The notes under the pieces are model-generated. The model was not told where the DNA came from and made no database searches. It worked only from the letters and a program-made list of their open reading frames with translations. Source: Ustilaginoidea virens (Eukaryota > Ascomycota > Sordariomycetes > Hypocreales > Clavicipitaceae). From it: a stretch of DNA of 64,000 bases. Shown here piece by piece: positions 46,592 through 58,460 of this stretch. The stretch is from positions 1,302,001 through 1,366,000 of the forward strand of contig NC_057316.1 of NCBI RefSeq assembly GCF_000687475.1, in the 5' to 3' direction. The translations under genes and the position numbers were made by a program. The first letter of the stretch is position 1. Each line of letters opens with the position of its first letter.

Positions 46592-48470
46592 AAAAAAAAA
46601 AAAAAATCTAAATACCCTTTAAATCAAAAAAAATAATAATAATATTAGCGCTAATATGCCCCTCCCTTAGGTTGGTACTATTTATCCCCCTCTCCGGCTC
46701 TATAGCTATATTATTCGCCCCTATATAGGCCCTCCCTAGTATTATATAGGTCGGTATACTCTGGCGGTAGCTACGGCTGCTATAAGTAGCCCTTAGGATA
46801 ATACCCCTAGGGGTTCGGATACATATATAGCAAATAGTTAGGGCGCGGATAATTGCCTATCCGCCTATAATGGGATAGTATCCCGGGAGATATACTATAG
46901 GGCGAATAAAGAGGGGGCTATAATAGGGCCCGAACCGAATGCTATAGGGTATATAGCGGGGGATAGGGCGGTAGCGGCTAGGATTACTATAATGGCGGCT
47001 AAGACTACTATAATAGCGGCTAAGACTATTGCGGCGGCAGCTGTAATAGTGGTATCAGCGGTAGCGGCTAATATAAAAATAGCGGCAGATACTATATATA
47101 AGCTTCTAGATAAGCTTATACTTCCTGCCTATATATAGGCGGCGCTTTAGGGTAGTATAATAATATAGGGTAAGCCGGCAAAGGTCCTAAACGAGGATAT
47201 ATAAAGGCTATTAGGAACCGCTTTATATAGGAGTAATACTCCTAGGCTTCCCTTTAGGTATCTTATATTATACTTAATATAAAAGCTAGATTAATAATCG
47301 ATTTAGCCTATTAGTAGGAAAGAGTTATAGCCTAAAAAATATTAGCCGATACCTCCCTAATAGCATTATAGGACCTAAAGGTAAGATATAGGATATAAGG
47401 GGTTATTTAATCGGCGGCTATAGTATAATACTATTAGTCGTTAAGGGCCTAAAAGGAGGGCGAAAAGATAGTAGCTTAGGCTTTAGTCGTTACTATTATA
47501 GGTTATATATACTTAATAATGGCTATCCTATCCTTATAGGCTTTTACCTATGCTTAGTAGATCTATTAGAGCCTTAGATTCCTAACTAGCTTAAAGTCTA
47601 GCTATATATATAAGCTATACGCACTCTAGCAGTAGGTATATACTTTACTTTTGCCCCTTTGCTTATAAATAGGGAAAACTCTAGTCGATTATATTTTCTT
47701 ATTATACCGCTTATATAGGAACTCTTTATTATAGGCGTATTTATACTCCTTATTAGATAAATTACCCTCGAATAGGTAATGGCTTATAGTATATTATAGT
47801 TTCGGCCTAGTTTCTAATAGGTTAGGATGCGCTAAAAACAGTCTGCTTATAGGTTATAGGATCTTTACGATATTAGGATCTATAGGGGTATTAATATCGC
47901 CTATAGTAGGACTACCACTAGGGTTCGAATCGGATATAATTAGATCCTAATATAATTAATTAAGAGAATCTATAGAGTCAGATTAGGTTAGAGTTAATAT
48001 ATAGGCTTATAAATAATAGGAATCGAATATAATCTTATCGACGATTAGCTCTAACATTTAAACCCTAGGCGGAAGACGATATTTATAATTATAATACTAA
48101 TGATAATTATAGCGGCTATAAGAAGGAAGAAGGAAAAAGAAGAGGTAGAAAGAATAGGCATAAAAGGAAAAATACCCTTACTTAAGGGGATCTCTTACTA
48201 ATAGCTAGCAGAAAATTTTTTATAATACTTTTAGCTGCTATAGGCGGTCTCTAGCTAGCGATACGATGCCAGACTTCTATATATTTCTACTATATTATAC
48301 CTAGGTTGACCACTCTATAAATCCTCTAATTATATAAGCCGAGCCTGATACCTATATAGATGTATACCGCTCTTATAACTTAAGGGTATCGCGATGAAAA
48401 TCCTGGCGACCTTATTGGTCTACGCAGAGGAAGGGGGGATTACGGGATATAATTAATCCGATTGCGATAC
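46592..48470 (+). pseudogene. Extra region between G2 integrase and 3' LTR, possible additional ORF
   Basis: About 1.9 kb, too long for a normal Gypsy 3' untranslated region. It opens with an A14 run (46592-46606) and TAATAATAATA. A frame starting near 46992 gives an Ala/Ile-rich then helical sequence (ADTIYKLLDKLILPAYIQ when one TAG is Gln). Another frame gives KEGEKIVAQALVVTIIGY. Near 48110-48170 a Lys/Arg-rich stretch KKEEGKRRGRKNRHKRKNT appears. No chromodomain or envelope domain was recognised. It may be a third ORF or the remains of another insertion. Confidence 0.4.
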
Positions 48471-48484
48471 GGAGGAGGGGGGTA
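48471..48484 (+). other. G2 polypurine tract
   Basis: GGAGGAGGGGGGTA immediately before the 3' LTR, the expected plus-strand primer site. Confidence 0.8.
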
Positions 48485-48736
48485 TATTACGGGCTCGGGC
48501 TATACCCGCGCCATAATATAGCTAGGACTCGGGCTATGCCTGTGTCTAGCCTAGGCAGGGTTAGATAAGTTAACAGTATAGGGTCATAGGACTATACTAG
48601 GACTCCGACCTATACTATATAGGGATAAATAGGCATTCGAGAGGCCCTTATTCGGGTCCTCTCTCTTTCCTCTTTAATCTATTTAATATATTCATTCGAC
48701 GCCTATTTGCAGTAGCCCTAGGGCCAGTCCTTTACA
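48485..48736 (+). repeat. G2 3' LTR
   Basis: 252 bp. The expected TGTCACGGG start is mutated to TATTACGGG (G to A, C to T). It ends CCTTTACA followed by the GGTTC duplication. Both LTRs differ mostly by C/T and G/A, with this one the more heavily changed. Confidence 0.92.
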
Positions 48737-49813
48737 GGTTCGGCTTTAAATATCTCTACTTAATATATAATACCGGCTTTATAAAGCTTATTTATAAAGT
48801 CGATAGAGTCTATCCCTATAATTAGGGGCACCTATATTATAGTCCCCTTAGGGTAGCGAAAGGAGACCCTAGTAAAGCCCTTTTTATTAGCTTTAGTAAA
48901 ATTCGATTAGATATCCTCTATCGTAATATTTATAATATAATAAATCGGGAAGCTTTTAACGATAATACTAAATAAGTATTAATTAGGTTCTACCTCTTAG
49001 CTAAAGGCAAAATATACCTAGATTATATCTATAGTATACTTCGCTTTTTCTTCTTTAAAGGTAATAATTATATTACTACTATAGAGCCTATAGGCTGCGA
49101 TTACTACTTCTTTAGCGGTAGCCCTATTAATTATATTAATGATTTCGATTAGGGTGTAGTTTTAGAGGATTTCGCTAATAGTATTTCCTTTAATAAAGAC
49201 TTTATAATAGATATAGGGGGGTACTATAAGGGGAGCTAGGCTGCATTAGGGTAGTACGGCAGCTGCGAGTCCTTATATAGCGATAGATACCTATATAGTA
49301 GGGGCTATAGTAGGTTTTAAGAGATTCTATATAGCCTTATTAACTATAGTCTCGATTATCTATATAAAGGTTCTAATAGGGGTATAGATATTGCTTAGGT
49401 CAGCCTCTTGCCAGGCAATTTCTACTATAAAATTTATAGCCTCTTACACTCTTCCCAGCACCACTAGGGGAATATAGTCCTAAAGCTCTTTTATAAAGTC
49501 TATAATAATATTAGCTATTAATTGCTTCCGCCCTTAGGCAGATTCGGTCTCAGTCCAGTTGCACTATATGCTATTCGCAATTATAGTGTTAGGGTTATAG
49601 CGGCTATATGCCATACCGCCCCTATTCCCTCTATTGATATCTATTACTTTATTTGCGCCTGCCGCACCTACTCCCTAAATGCGATGCGCTATAGGTGAGG
49701 GGGGTAGACGGACGAGAAAAAGCGATTAGAAATATTAAAATTAATTTTAGAGGCGGTTCCGTGCCGCTACCTAAGTGCGGGCGAAATCGCGAAAAGTTTG
49801 AATGCTATATATA

Positions 49814-49870
49814 TATCAACCTTAGTAAACTATTTCGCCTAGGATAGGGATTATAAGGATAGGGATTATA
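49814..49870 (-). mobile_element. Gypsy G1, right part (57 bp)
   Basis: Continuation of the G1 RT sequence after LINE B: the reverse complement of G2 around 30465-30520 (TCAACCTTAGTAAACTATTT and on). It ends in a tandem copy of GGATAGGGATTATAA, after which LINE H sequence begins. The join identifies the element split by LINE B. Confidence 0.82.
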
Positions 49871-49874
49871 AGGT

Positions 49875-50573
49875 CGGCCTCCCGCCCGAATTAAGAGAGA
49901 TCCCTCCGCTAGAACGAGGCGGCCCAGGCTCAAAAGCTATAACACATAAGGAAAAAGCATAGGTTCTCGCCAAACGGTTCTTCCCTACCTCCTAAGCTAC
50001 TTACAATAATATCCCCGACCCGACGTTCTCCTAGCTTGCTACTACTATATTCCCCCCTACCAATTCTTTTTCCTACGAAAAGATACGCATCGCATTACGC
50101 AATATAGCAGGCTAGAAAGCACTAGGCCCTAACGGGCTCCCGGTAGGACTCCTTAAAATATATAGCCCCCTACTTATTACCGCTCTTATATATCTCCTAA
50201 ATAAGATATACTGCATTAGGTACTACCCGGCTTAATACCGGGAGGCCAGAGTAATAGTACTATAGAAACTAGGGAAAAAGCTAGAGGAGTATTCTAAGGC
50301 AGGAGGCTAAAGACTAATATTGCTCCTTAACCTAGTAAGAAAAGTTATAAAAGCCGCGGTTGCGCGGCGGCTTACTATCGCTCTTGAAAAGGGCAACCTC
50401 CTCCTAAACCTCTAAATAAGTAATAGGGCAAACCGGTTAATTAATATAATACTAAGCATACTAGTCGAAATTATATATATAACCTGGCACTATAATAGGA
50501 TCGTCTCGCTACTTCAATTAGATATATTAGCTGTATTTAATACTATTAATTATACCCGCTTTATCTATCGCCT
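49875..50573 (+). mobile_element. LINE H, first fragment (5'-truncated, RT N-terminal part)
   Basis: Plus-strand LINE RT read through stops as Gln: IREIPPLERGG, KEKAQVLAKRFFPTSQATY, KALGPNGLPVGLLKIYSPLL, YCIRYYPAQYREARVIVLQK, LLNLVRKVIKAAVARRLTIA and LQLDILAVFNTIN. These are the fingers and palm blocks before the active site. RIP is lighter than in LINE E. It starts inside ORF2, so this copy was 5'-truncated on insertion into G1. It is interrupted by LINE D. Confidence 0.85.
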
Positions 50574-51670
50574 AAAAAACTTTCGCGATTTCGCCCGCAC
50601 TTAGGTAGCGGCACAGAACCGCCTCTAAAATCAACTCTAATATTCCTAATCGCTTCCTTTCGTCTATTTACATCCCCTCGCCTATAGTATACCGCATCTA
50701 AAGAGCGGGCACAGCAGGCATAAATAAAGTAATAAATATCAACAGAGGGAATAGGGGCGGCATTGCATATAGCCGCTATAACCTAACCATTACGATCGCG
50801 AATAGTATATAATATAACTAGACTAAGACCGAGCCTACTTAAGTGCGGAAGCGACCTACTGCTATTATAATCGAAGAATTAATAAAAGAGCTCTAGGATT
50901 ATATCCCTTTAGTAGTATTAAGATAAGTGCGAGAAATTATAGAAATCGTAGCCGATATAGCCTATAGTGAGGCTACCCTAGACCCTATTAGCATCTTTAT
51001 TAATATAATTTTAAAGACTATTAAAAAAGCTATTAAATCGGCCCTTTAGAATATCCCAAAATAAGCACCGGCTACTATTTAGGCAAATATTGCGGCATAA
51101 GAATACGCTACTACTACTATATTACCCTAATATACTATCGCTCCCCTTCCGGTCCCGCTTTATATCTATAGGGAGATTTTAATTAAAGGCAATAGTATTA
51201 GTAAGGTCTTACGCAACTAAATACCAATTGAAATTATAGATACTATTAATAAAGCAACCACTAAGAATGCCGCAATTGCGGCATATAAGCTATATAGCGG
51301 CGATACTATCGTTACCTTTATAGAAGAAGCAGTAAAAAGTCTTATTACTAATATAACCTAGGTCCGACTTACTTTCGGGTAGGAGGCAGAACTAAACTAA
51401 TACTTATTTAGCCTTATTATTAAGAGTTTCCCTATAAGCTATATAGCTAATATTGCAATTGAAGAAATCTATTGAAACTTTATTAAAGCGAATAGTAAAG
51501 GCTTTATTAAAGCCTCCCTTTACTACTTATGCAGGACCTTTATATAGGCGCCCCTAATTATAGGCATAAACTCTATCGATCTCGCTAATAAGCTCTATAA
51601 GTCTAATATTATCTATTAGGCAGAGATATTCGAAGCTGAACCTTATAATAACGCCTTATACCTAAAATAA

Positions 51671-51712
51671 TGCTATAATTGCTTTAAGTTTGGATATATT
51701 ACTGCTTATTAT
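51671..51712 (+). pseudogene. LINE D ORF1 zinc-knuckle remnant
   Basis: C-Y-N-C-F-K-F-G-Y-I-T-A-Y-Y: the first two Cys are kept, and the His and last Cys are changed to Tyr by C-to-T and G-to-A. It lies near the end of ORF1; an endonuclease-type ORF2 follows from about 52000. Confidence 0.85.
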
Positions 51713-53569
51713 ATAGTGGCCCTGCGGTGCGGCTGATATAGTATAGAAAGGTATTTAGAAGGGGAGTAGGCCTACCTAATAATCTCCTATAGATAAAGGG
51801 AGTTATACTTTAACTATAAAGGACTGTATTTAGTATAATCTTTCCTTTATAAAACCTTAAATAAGTAATAAAAGTCTATTAGGAATTCTTATATAAGCCG
51901 ATTTAGGCTCTTTATAGTGCCCCCTATAATATTTATAAATGCTACCCTTATTATAGAGTAGAACCGATGCTAAATAGCTAATGCTTTACCCCTAAGGGAA
52001 CCTATTAAGCGTATTATATTAAGAGGATCCTCCCTATATAAATATAGCTATTACTTTAGACTAAATTAAGGGGGCTTTATCTCTAGAAGAGCGCTTAATA
52101 TTAGACTAAATTATATCCTTATTGCGTTCTTATAACCGGCCCTAATATTAGGATAGATTAGGCCCCTATTAGCCCTAGAGTTTATACCTACTTTAGCCCC
52201 GACCTCTGACTTTATTATAACTATTAATATACTACTACTACCGACTCTTATGCATTTATCCGTATAATATTAGTCCTCTATTAGAATATATAGAAGAAAA
52301 CCTCCTTTATATAAATAGCGCTTTACTACTAAAGCGAACCTAATATTATAGTAATTTAAGAACCTACTATACCTAGCCGAGCTCTATTAAGCCTAAGCCT
52401 CGGTAAGTATATATTAGCAGCATATTACGGATAAATAGCGCTATATATCTATAAGTGGTATAGCCCTAATATATAGACTACCGAGAAGGGACCTGATTAA
52501 TATAAGGCCTACCTTTTTAAAACCGATATTTACTCTATCTACTCCTTAGGCTATAAATATAATTAGACTACCCCCCTTATAGACCTTATAGGGCTCCCGC
52601 TTTAGCCCTAAAGTGTATTTATTAGGGACTTTAATATATACTATCCCCTATAGGATAGCTTAGATAAAACTTTATTTAGTATTAATACCCTTTTTGACTT
52701 TATAATGCGGTAGAGACTTAGCCTTACGACCCCTTATAGCAAAATTATATAGTAAGCGCTAAGTAAAAAAAATAGCACTATCAATTATGCCTAGGTTATA
52801 TAAAACCTTACTATTAAGTATCTTAGTAGTATAAACCTTATTAGGTCTGATTATATCTTATAGTTTATTTATATCGATACTAGCAATCTATATACCACTT
52901 AAGCCCCCCCGAAAAATAGCTAGAAGTCTCTCGATTGATACTTTACTTAGGTAGAAGCTAAAAACCGCCTTATACTTACTACTATTGCAGCCCTATTTAG
53001 CTCCCCTAAAGAAATAGATATATATACCGATTAGTTTACCTATTAACTTAAAGAGATTATAAATATTACGGCCCTAAAGAAAACCCCTAGAGCCCCTACT
53101 ATAGAACTATAGTAGAATAACTGTATTAAAATAGCCGCTATTACTGCGAAGAAAGTATACCGGAAGTGGGTATTATATTATACCCTTAAAAACTATAGGG
53201 CCGCCTAAGATGTAAAAGCTACCTAAATCTGGATTATATAAGAAGAGAGATAATACTTTTAGAGAGAGGCATTAAGGAAAGCTATAGTATAGAATGTAAA
53301 CTTTTAGTCCCTAGAATGATAGGCTAGATTATATAGCGGCCTTCCCCCTAAGTCTAGGGAGATCTTACTATTTAAATATACTAACTTTAGTTATCTTTTA
53401 GTAACTATATATAGCGAAAAAGTATAAGTCTTTATTTAATGTTTCTTCCTTTAATCTTATATAATATTCGAGGATATATTAGACCTAACCTTCCTTTAGC
53501 TTACTAATATAGAATTCCTACTATATAAGAGATTTATATATAAAGAGGTCTATACCGCCTTTTACTATA

Positions 53570-54400
53570 TAGCTAGCTAGAAAGCCTTAGGATTAGATAG
53601 GCTATTTATAGGATTCCTTAAGGTATATAGCCCCCCCCTAATCATAGCTTTTACCTACCTTTTTAATAAGTTATACTATATTAGGCACTATCTGGCCTAA
53701 TACCGGGAGGCTTATATAGTTATATTAAGAAAGCTAGGAAAAAAACTAAAGGAATACTCTAAAGCGGGAGGCTAGAGACTAATATCTTTATTTAATCTAA
53801 CCGGCAAAATCCTAAAAGTTATAGTAGTATGCCGGCTTATTATTGCCTTTAAGGAGGGTAACCTACTTTTAGACTTTTAGATAGGAAATAGAGCTAATCG
53901 TTCTATAGATATAGCCTTTAGCACTCTTATAGAAGTAGTTCGTATAGTATAATATTATAGCGGAATCGCTTTACTCCTATAGCTCGATATATCTATAGCC
54001 TTTAATATAGTAAATTATATTCGATTTATCTATTTACTACTAGAAAAGGGACTACTGCTATAGATCGCGGTATAGGTCTATAGCTTTACCGCCTCTTATA
54101 TAATATGAATTTACTTTAAGGGTAAATTAACTAATAATTTATCTATTACCGCTAAAATCCTATAAGGGTCCCTCTTTTTTTTTATCCTTTTTTTAGTTTA
54201 TATTATACTACTTTATAAGAGGCTTAAGGAAGTAGCCTCTATTATTACCCTTAGGTTTATAGATAATACTAATATTATAGCATATAGGAGGAGTATAGGA
54301 GAGACTTAGGCCTTACTCGAAAAGGCGTAGAAGATCTATAATAAGTAGTTTAAATAAGTTAGGCTTAATTTTAACCTAAGGAAGAGTGAGCTTATCTATT
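53570..54400 (+). pseudogene. LINE D reverse transcriptase remnant
   Basis: KALGLDRLFIGFLKVYSP near 53580-53630, LLLFNLTGKILKVIV-type block near 53790-53830, LDISIAFNIVNYIRFIY near 53980-54030, LQGSLF near 54160, and FIDNTNIIAYR at 54256-54288. The active-site Asp pair has become Asp-Asn. The palm-thumb region continues to about 54900. Confidence 0.86.
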
Positions 54401-55699
54401 TTATGCGCGCCTATAAGGCAGACGAGATATTAGTCTGACTTAGGATTATAATAATCTAGCTAAAATAGTATATTTACTTCCTAGGGGTTAAGATCTACTG
54501 TAAACTTTAATAGCGTAAATACTATATAAAAATAGCTAAAAAGCTTAAGTAGTAGCGACTCGCCCTTATAGCAATAACGGCCTTTATATAGAGATATTAA
54601 TATCGGGAGGCCCGATTAGTCTATATATAGGTTATTCGCTCTACTATTGCTTTTAGTGCGGGAGTCTAGTATACCCCTACTGCTTTTAGCGGGGTGGCGA
54701 AAGGTATTGCAAAATCGCTGACTATAGAATAATTATTTTGCCTTTAAATTATTATTAAGGCTTTTAAGGCTATACTAATAGATATCCTTAAGACTAAAGC
54801 GGTTATACTACCTATCGATTTATATTTAAACTATATTTATTAGCGTTTTTTAGAAAGGATAGTAAAGATTAAGATAGCTAAGCAAATTAACCGCGCCTTT
54901 ACTATAGTAGTAGTAATACTTTAATACTATCGGTAGAGTGATTATAAAGGACTTTAGATATATATCCTATTCTTAGACCTCGACTTATAGTAGCTAATAG
55001 CTAAGGAATGCCTAATAAAAGAGTGGCTTACTAAATAGTCTAAATATTAAGCCGCTATAAAAGCAAAATAATAGCAATATAGGCTTATAGCGGTAGAAAA
55101 GGCCCCGGACTTCTAATCTATAGCTATAATAATTAAGCTCTATAATAGCCTCCTTAAATATAAATTAGCTATATTTACTTAGCTTCGTATAGAATAGATC
55201 GGGCTAAATTCCTTTCTTTATTAGCGCTAAATCCCTACTATACTTTTACCTTTCTACCGATATAAAGAGGCCCCTAAAGACTATTACTACCTAATCTTTT
55301 CCTACCTAAAATATAAACGATAGCGCTAATAGCTATATAGGACCGGCCTAAGCCTCTTCTGAGACTGCCTAAAGATCTCTATCGCCTTAAATAAGCTAAG
55401 CCTTACCTATCGATTTATATATTAGATCCTTAGCCTTAACTATCTTAATTAGTTCTAATTCGTTTAGTTACTTTAGCGATCTATCTCTATAGAGGCTTTA
55501 GGATAATTCTAATTATCTAATATTACCCTTAATATCTAATAATAATAACCTAATGTAGGAGAGAGGAGATATAGTAGGTAGATAAAAGTGATTAATTTTC
55601 AGTTATTTTGTAATTATAATATTAATATTAAAGCCCCCCTCCCCCCCCCTTTTCCCCCCCTGCTGGCCCTTATAGTGGCTTTTTTTCCTTTTCTTTTTT

Positions 55700-56349
55700 C
55701 TCTTTCTCCCCTTTTGCCGCCCTCTTCTGCCCCTAAGAGATAAATAGCTTTAATATAGCCTAGATGCCTTTTAATGCCTTTACTTTATACTCCTTAAGGT
55801 CTAGTGCCTTTTAGGTCACCTTAAGAGTAATATTCCCTCTTATTACTACTGCCGCTACTACTGCCTTCCCCTTGCCGTAGGTAGTCGATGCCTATTATAC
55901 TTTTAACTAGAGGATGTGGTAGTTCTTAACCTATTTACATTAGTATTTATCCTATGTAGCCTTTATACCTTATATATACCTCCCCCCCTATAGCTAATAT
56001 CTTTTAGGTATTTAGGAGGGTATAAATAGACTTTTAGTTTTTAGGAATCTACTTAAGGGGACAGCAGGTCTTCCCTATTGTGGTATATACGAAATACGCC
56101 GCTTTAGGCCCTATGCGGTATTATATTGTATTATTATCGCTTGAATATTGGTTAGATAAAGGGTTAATCGGTTAGGTCCTATTTTATTAAAAGTAGTATC
56201 GATAGTTAGGGTTTTCGGCCTATATAAGGTAAGGGTTATAGGGCTATCTTTACGGCTCGCTAGGCTAATAAAGATAGGTTAATAATACTAATATAGCGGG
56301 AGCAGGGAGTACCTACCCCTTTATCTAAAGACGCTAACTTCTTCGGCAT
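55700..56349 (-). pseudogene. Opposite-strand ORF in LINE D 3' region
   Basis: On the minus strand ATG at 56347-56349 gives MPKKLASLDKGVGTP, preceded in frame by a Ser/Asn-rich run (56350-56520). In a second frame lies AAYFVYTTIGKTCCPLK near 56065-56110, then a segment ending IGGEVYIRYKGYIG. These align with VAYFACAIVGKTCRPFER and GGEVYTRCGDCIGWV of LINE F and with IAYYPYALAGKTYVPLKR of LINE I. An LDLKE-type block lies near 55788-55806 and a C-rich (G-rich on this strand) tract closes it. Frame changes show decay. Confidence 0.6.
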
Positions 56350-56520
56350 ACTGCTATTATTGTTATTATTGCTGCTACTATAGCTGCTACTGTTATTGCT
56401 GCTAATGTTTCTGCTGCTGATGCTAATGCTGCTGCTGCTACTACTGCTACTGCTATTGCTTTTGCTATTATTATTACTACCGCTATTGCTATTGCTGCTG
56501 CTATTACTGTTATTATCGCC
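56350..56520 (-). repeat. Ser/Asn-coding trinucleotide tract (AGC/AAT) in LINE D
   Basis: About 55 codons of AGC, AGT, AAT and AAC without a stop, in frame with the MPKK start. LINE F has the same kind of tract in the same frame before MPKKSAS. LINE I has a related CAG/CAA run but with a frame offset. Stop-free in this frame only: the Gln frame is full of TAA/TAG in these copies. Confidence 0.75.
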
Positions 56521-57062
56521 CTACTGTATGGGTTAGCGTCGTCCCTATAGCACTAAAGAATGGGGCTTAAGGGGATTATATATAGAAAAAATAATAGCTT
56601 TATAGAAAGGAAGAAAAAAGGATTAAAAAGTCGGGGGGTACCTATACCTTTATATCCTCGCCTAATTAGAGGCCTTTACGCCTTCTTTTTATACTTAGCT
56701 TACTTTAATCCCCGATTTAATACTACTTGCCTTCTATTAAGCACCCCCCCTATAGCCGATTTACTGCTAATATGGCCTTAATAATAGAAAATTCCTTTAC
56801 TCTTGATTTAATGCCCCCGTGCGATATACATGCTATACAGCTAATATGCATACTATGTAGCTGGCGCTGCCCCGCCTATATAACCTCTACCTTACTTTCG
56901 ATTTATAGTATACCGACCTAGGACTACCTCTCCCCTATAGATACTAAACTTATTTTTTTCCGGTCCTATTTTTTTTAGACCGCTTTTACATTCTTTTTAG
57001 TACTATCGCTAGGTATAATCCTAAGCGATAGTATACTTACTTTTTTTATATGCCGGAAACCC

Positions 57063-57085
57063 GTCGGCCCCTCCGGGGGCCCGAC
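57063..57085 (+). other. LINE D 3'-terminal hairpin
   Basis: GTCGG-CCCC-TCC-GGGGG-CCCGAC, a 9-bp GC stem with one bulge, about 150 nt before the TAA tail. It is the counterpart of 62296-62318 in LINE F. Confidence 0.65.
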
Positions 57086-57227
57086 TTCCCTATTATTATA
57101 ATTATATTAGTAGGAAGGGTTTTCCCCCCGGTCCTTAGGTTTTTCCCTTCTGGATTATCTGCCGGAGTACTAGATAGGCATTTCTAGCTTAGAATAGCCC
57201 CCTAGAGTAATTTAATAATAATAATAA

Positions 57228-58460
57228 TACCCGCTTTATCTACCTACTGCTAGAAAAAGGGCTCCTGCTTTAGCTAGCGGCATAAGTATACAGTTTTACT
57301 AAATCGCGCTTAGCGTAAATCTACTTTAAGGGGCAATTTATAGATAAACTGCCGATTACCACTAAGGTCCCTTAAGGGTCTCCCCTCTCTTTTATCCTCT
57401 TCCTTATCTATATTATGCTACTCTATAAAGACTATAGGAGGTTGCATTAATTATTACGCTAGGCTTTACCGATAATACTAATATTATAGCCTATAGGAGA
57501 GATATAAGGGAGACTAAGGCGTTATTAAAGAAAGTATAGGCTATTTGCAATAATTAGTCTAAGTAAATAGGACTAAATTTTAACCTTAGTAAGAGCGAGC
57601 TTATCTACTTTACCTATATATATAAGGCAGATAAGACCTTAGTATAGCTTAAGACCGCTATAATATAGCTGAAATAGTATATTAGATTCTTAGGGGTCGA
57701 AATCTACTATAAGCTAAAATAGAGGGAATACTATATTAAAATCGCAAAGAAACTTAAGTAATAGCAATTCGCACTTATAGCGATAGTGGCCTCTACTTAG
57801 GGCTACTAATATTAAGAAGCATGCCTTATCTATATATAGGTTATTTAAACCTCTATCGCTTTTAGCATAGGGGTATAGTATACCCCTACCGCCCCTAGAG
57901 GGGTAGTAAAAGGTATTATAAAATCCCTAGCTATAGAATAGTCAGCCTACCTTTATATAATAACTAGGGCTTTTAAGGCTATACCGCTAAATACCCTTAA
58001 GACTAAGGCAGTTATACCCCTAATCGACCTCTATTTTAACTATATTTATTAGCGGTTCTTTAAAAAAATGGCTAAAATAGGTATAACTAATAGGATTAAT
58101 TATGCATTAGTAGTAATAATAGTAATACTCTAATGCCGATAAAAGAAAAGTAATTATAGACCTTTAGCTTATACCCTATTTTCTAACTTTAACTCCTATT
58201 AGCTTTTAGCCGAAGAAAAATTAATAAAAAACTAATATAACTAATAGTAAAGTAATTAAGCAGTAGTAAAAGCGAAATACCTTTAGTATAAAACCTTAGC
58301 GGCTAAAAGGGTATTAGACTTCTATTCTATAGCGAAAATAACTTAATTATATAAAGGCCTATAAAAGTATAAATTAGTAATACTTACCTAACTCTATATA
58401 GAAAAAATCGGCTTTAACTCCTTTCTCTACCTTTAATAAGTTCCCTTAATAAATAGGAAA
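57228..58460 (+). mobile_element. LINE H, second fragment (RT C-terminal part)
   Basis: Continues the RT of 49875-50573 after LINE D: RFIYLLLEKGLLLQLAAQVY-like residues, VPQGSPLSFILFLIYIMLL near 57365-57420, active site FTDN at 57465-57476, then thumb sequence to about 58440. LINE E begins at about 58461. The remainder of H would lie beyond the window. Confidence 0.83.

Larger units (their letters stand above)
27978..48736 (+). mobile_element. Gypsy G2: complete Ty3/Gypsy element split by LINE C
   Basis: LTRs at 27978-28229 and 48485-48736 (252 bp each), flanked by GGTTC (27973-27977, 48737-48741). Own interior is 28230-31717 plus 45655-48484. Order: PBS, gag, protease, RT, RNase H, (LINE C), integrase, a further ~1.9-kb region, polypurine tract. 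RT before integrase defines Gypsy. All coding parts carry RIP stops. The insertion target was the ORF1 region of LINE B, and the LINE sequence joins perfectly across the duplication when compared with LINE I at 42360-42375. Confidence 0.93.
21084..49799 (-). mobile_element. LINE B: Tad-like LINE inserted in Gypsy G1, with four later insertions
   Basis: The element begins (5' end) at 49799 with the CGCGATTTCGC box and ends in a TAA-type tail at 21084. It is flanked by GAATGCTATATATA (21070-21083, 49800-49813). Own sequence: 21084-21210, 21460-23857, 24581-24842, 25432-27977 and 48742-49799 (target-site duplications counted once), about 6.4 kb after removing the insertions. That equals LINE I (6393 bp), so it was full length. 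RT active site FADN (24831-24842). ORF1 knuckle degraded (CYNYFKFGYIAIYY, about 27910-27950). It carries an opposite-strand frame in its 3' part. Confidence 0.92.
50574..57227 (+). mobile_element. LINE D: full-length Tad-like LINE inserted in LINE H
   Basis: Starts AAAAAACTTTCGCGATTTCG and ends with (TAA)n at 57227. TACCCGCTTTATCTA is present before (50553-50567) and after (57228-57242). Knuckle at 51671-51712 (CYNCFKFGYITAYY), RT blocks 53570-54270, active site FIDN (54256-54267), 3' hairpin 57063-57085 and an opposite-strand frame within about 55700-56520. It is the same subfamily as E and F. Total 6.65 kb. Confidence 0.92.

Noticed and set aside
56560..56921. Two overlapping plus-strand open stretches in the LINE D 3' region
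   Set aside because: Not matched by equivalent frames in LINE F; they fall upstream of the conserved opposite-strand frame.
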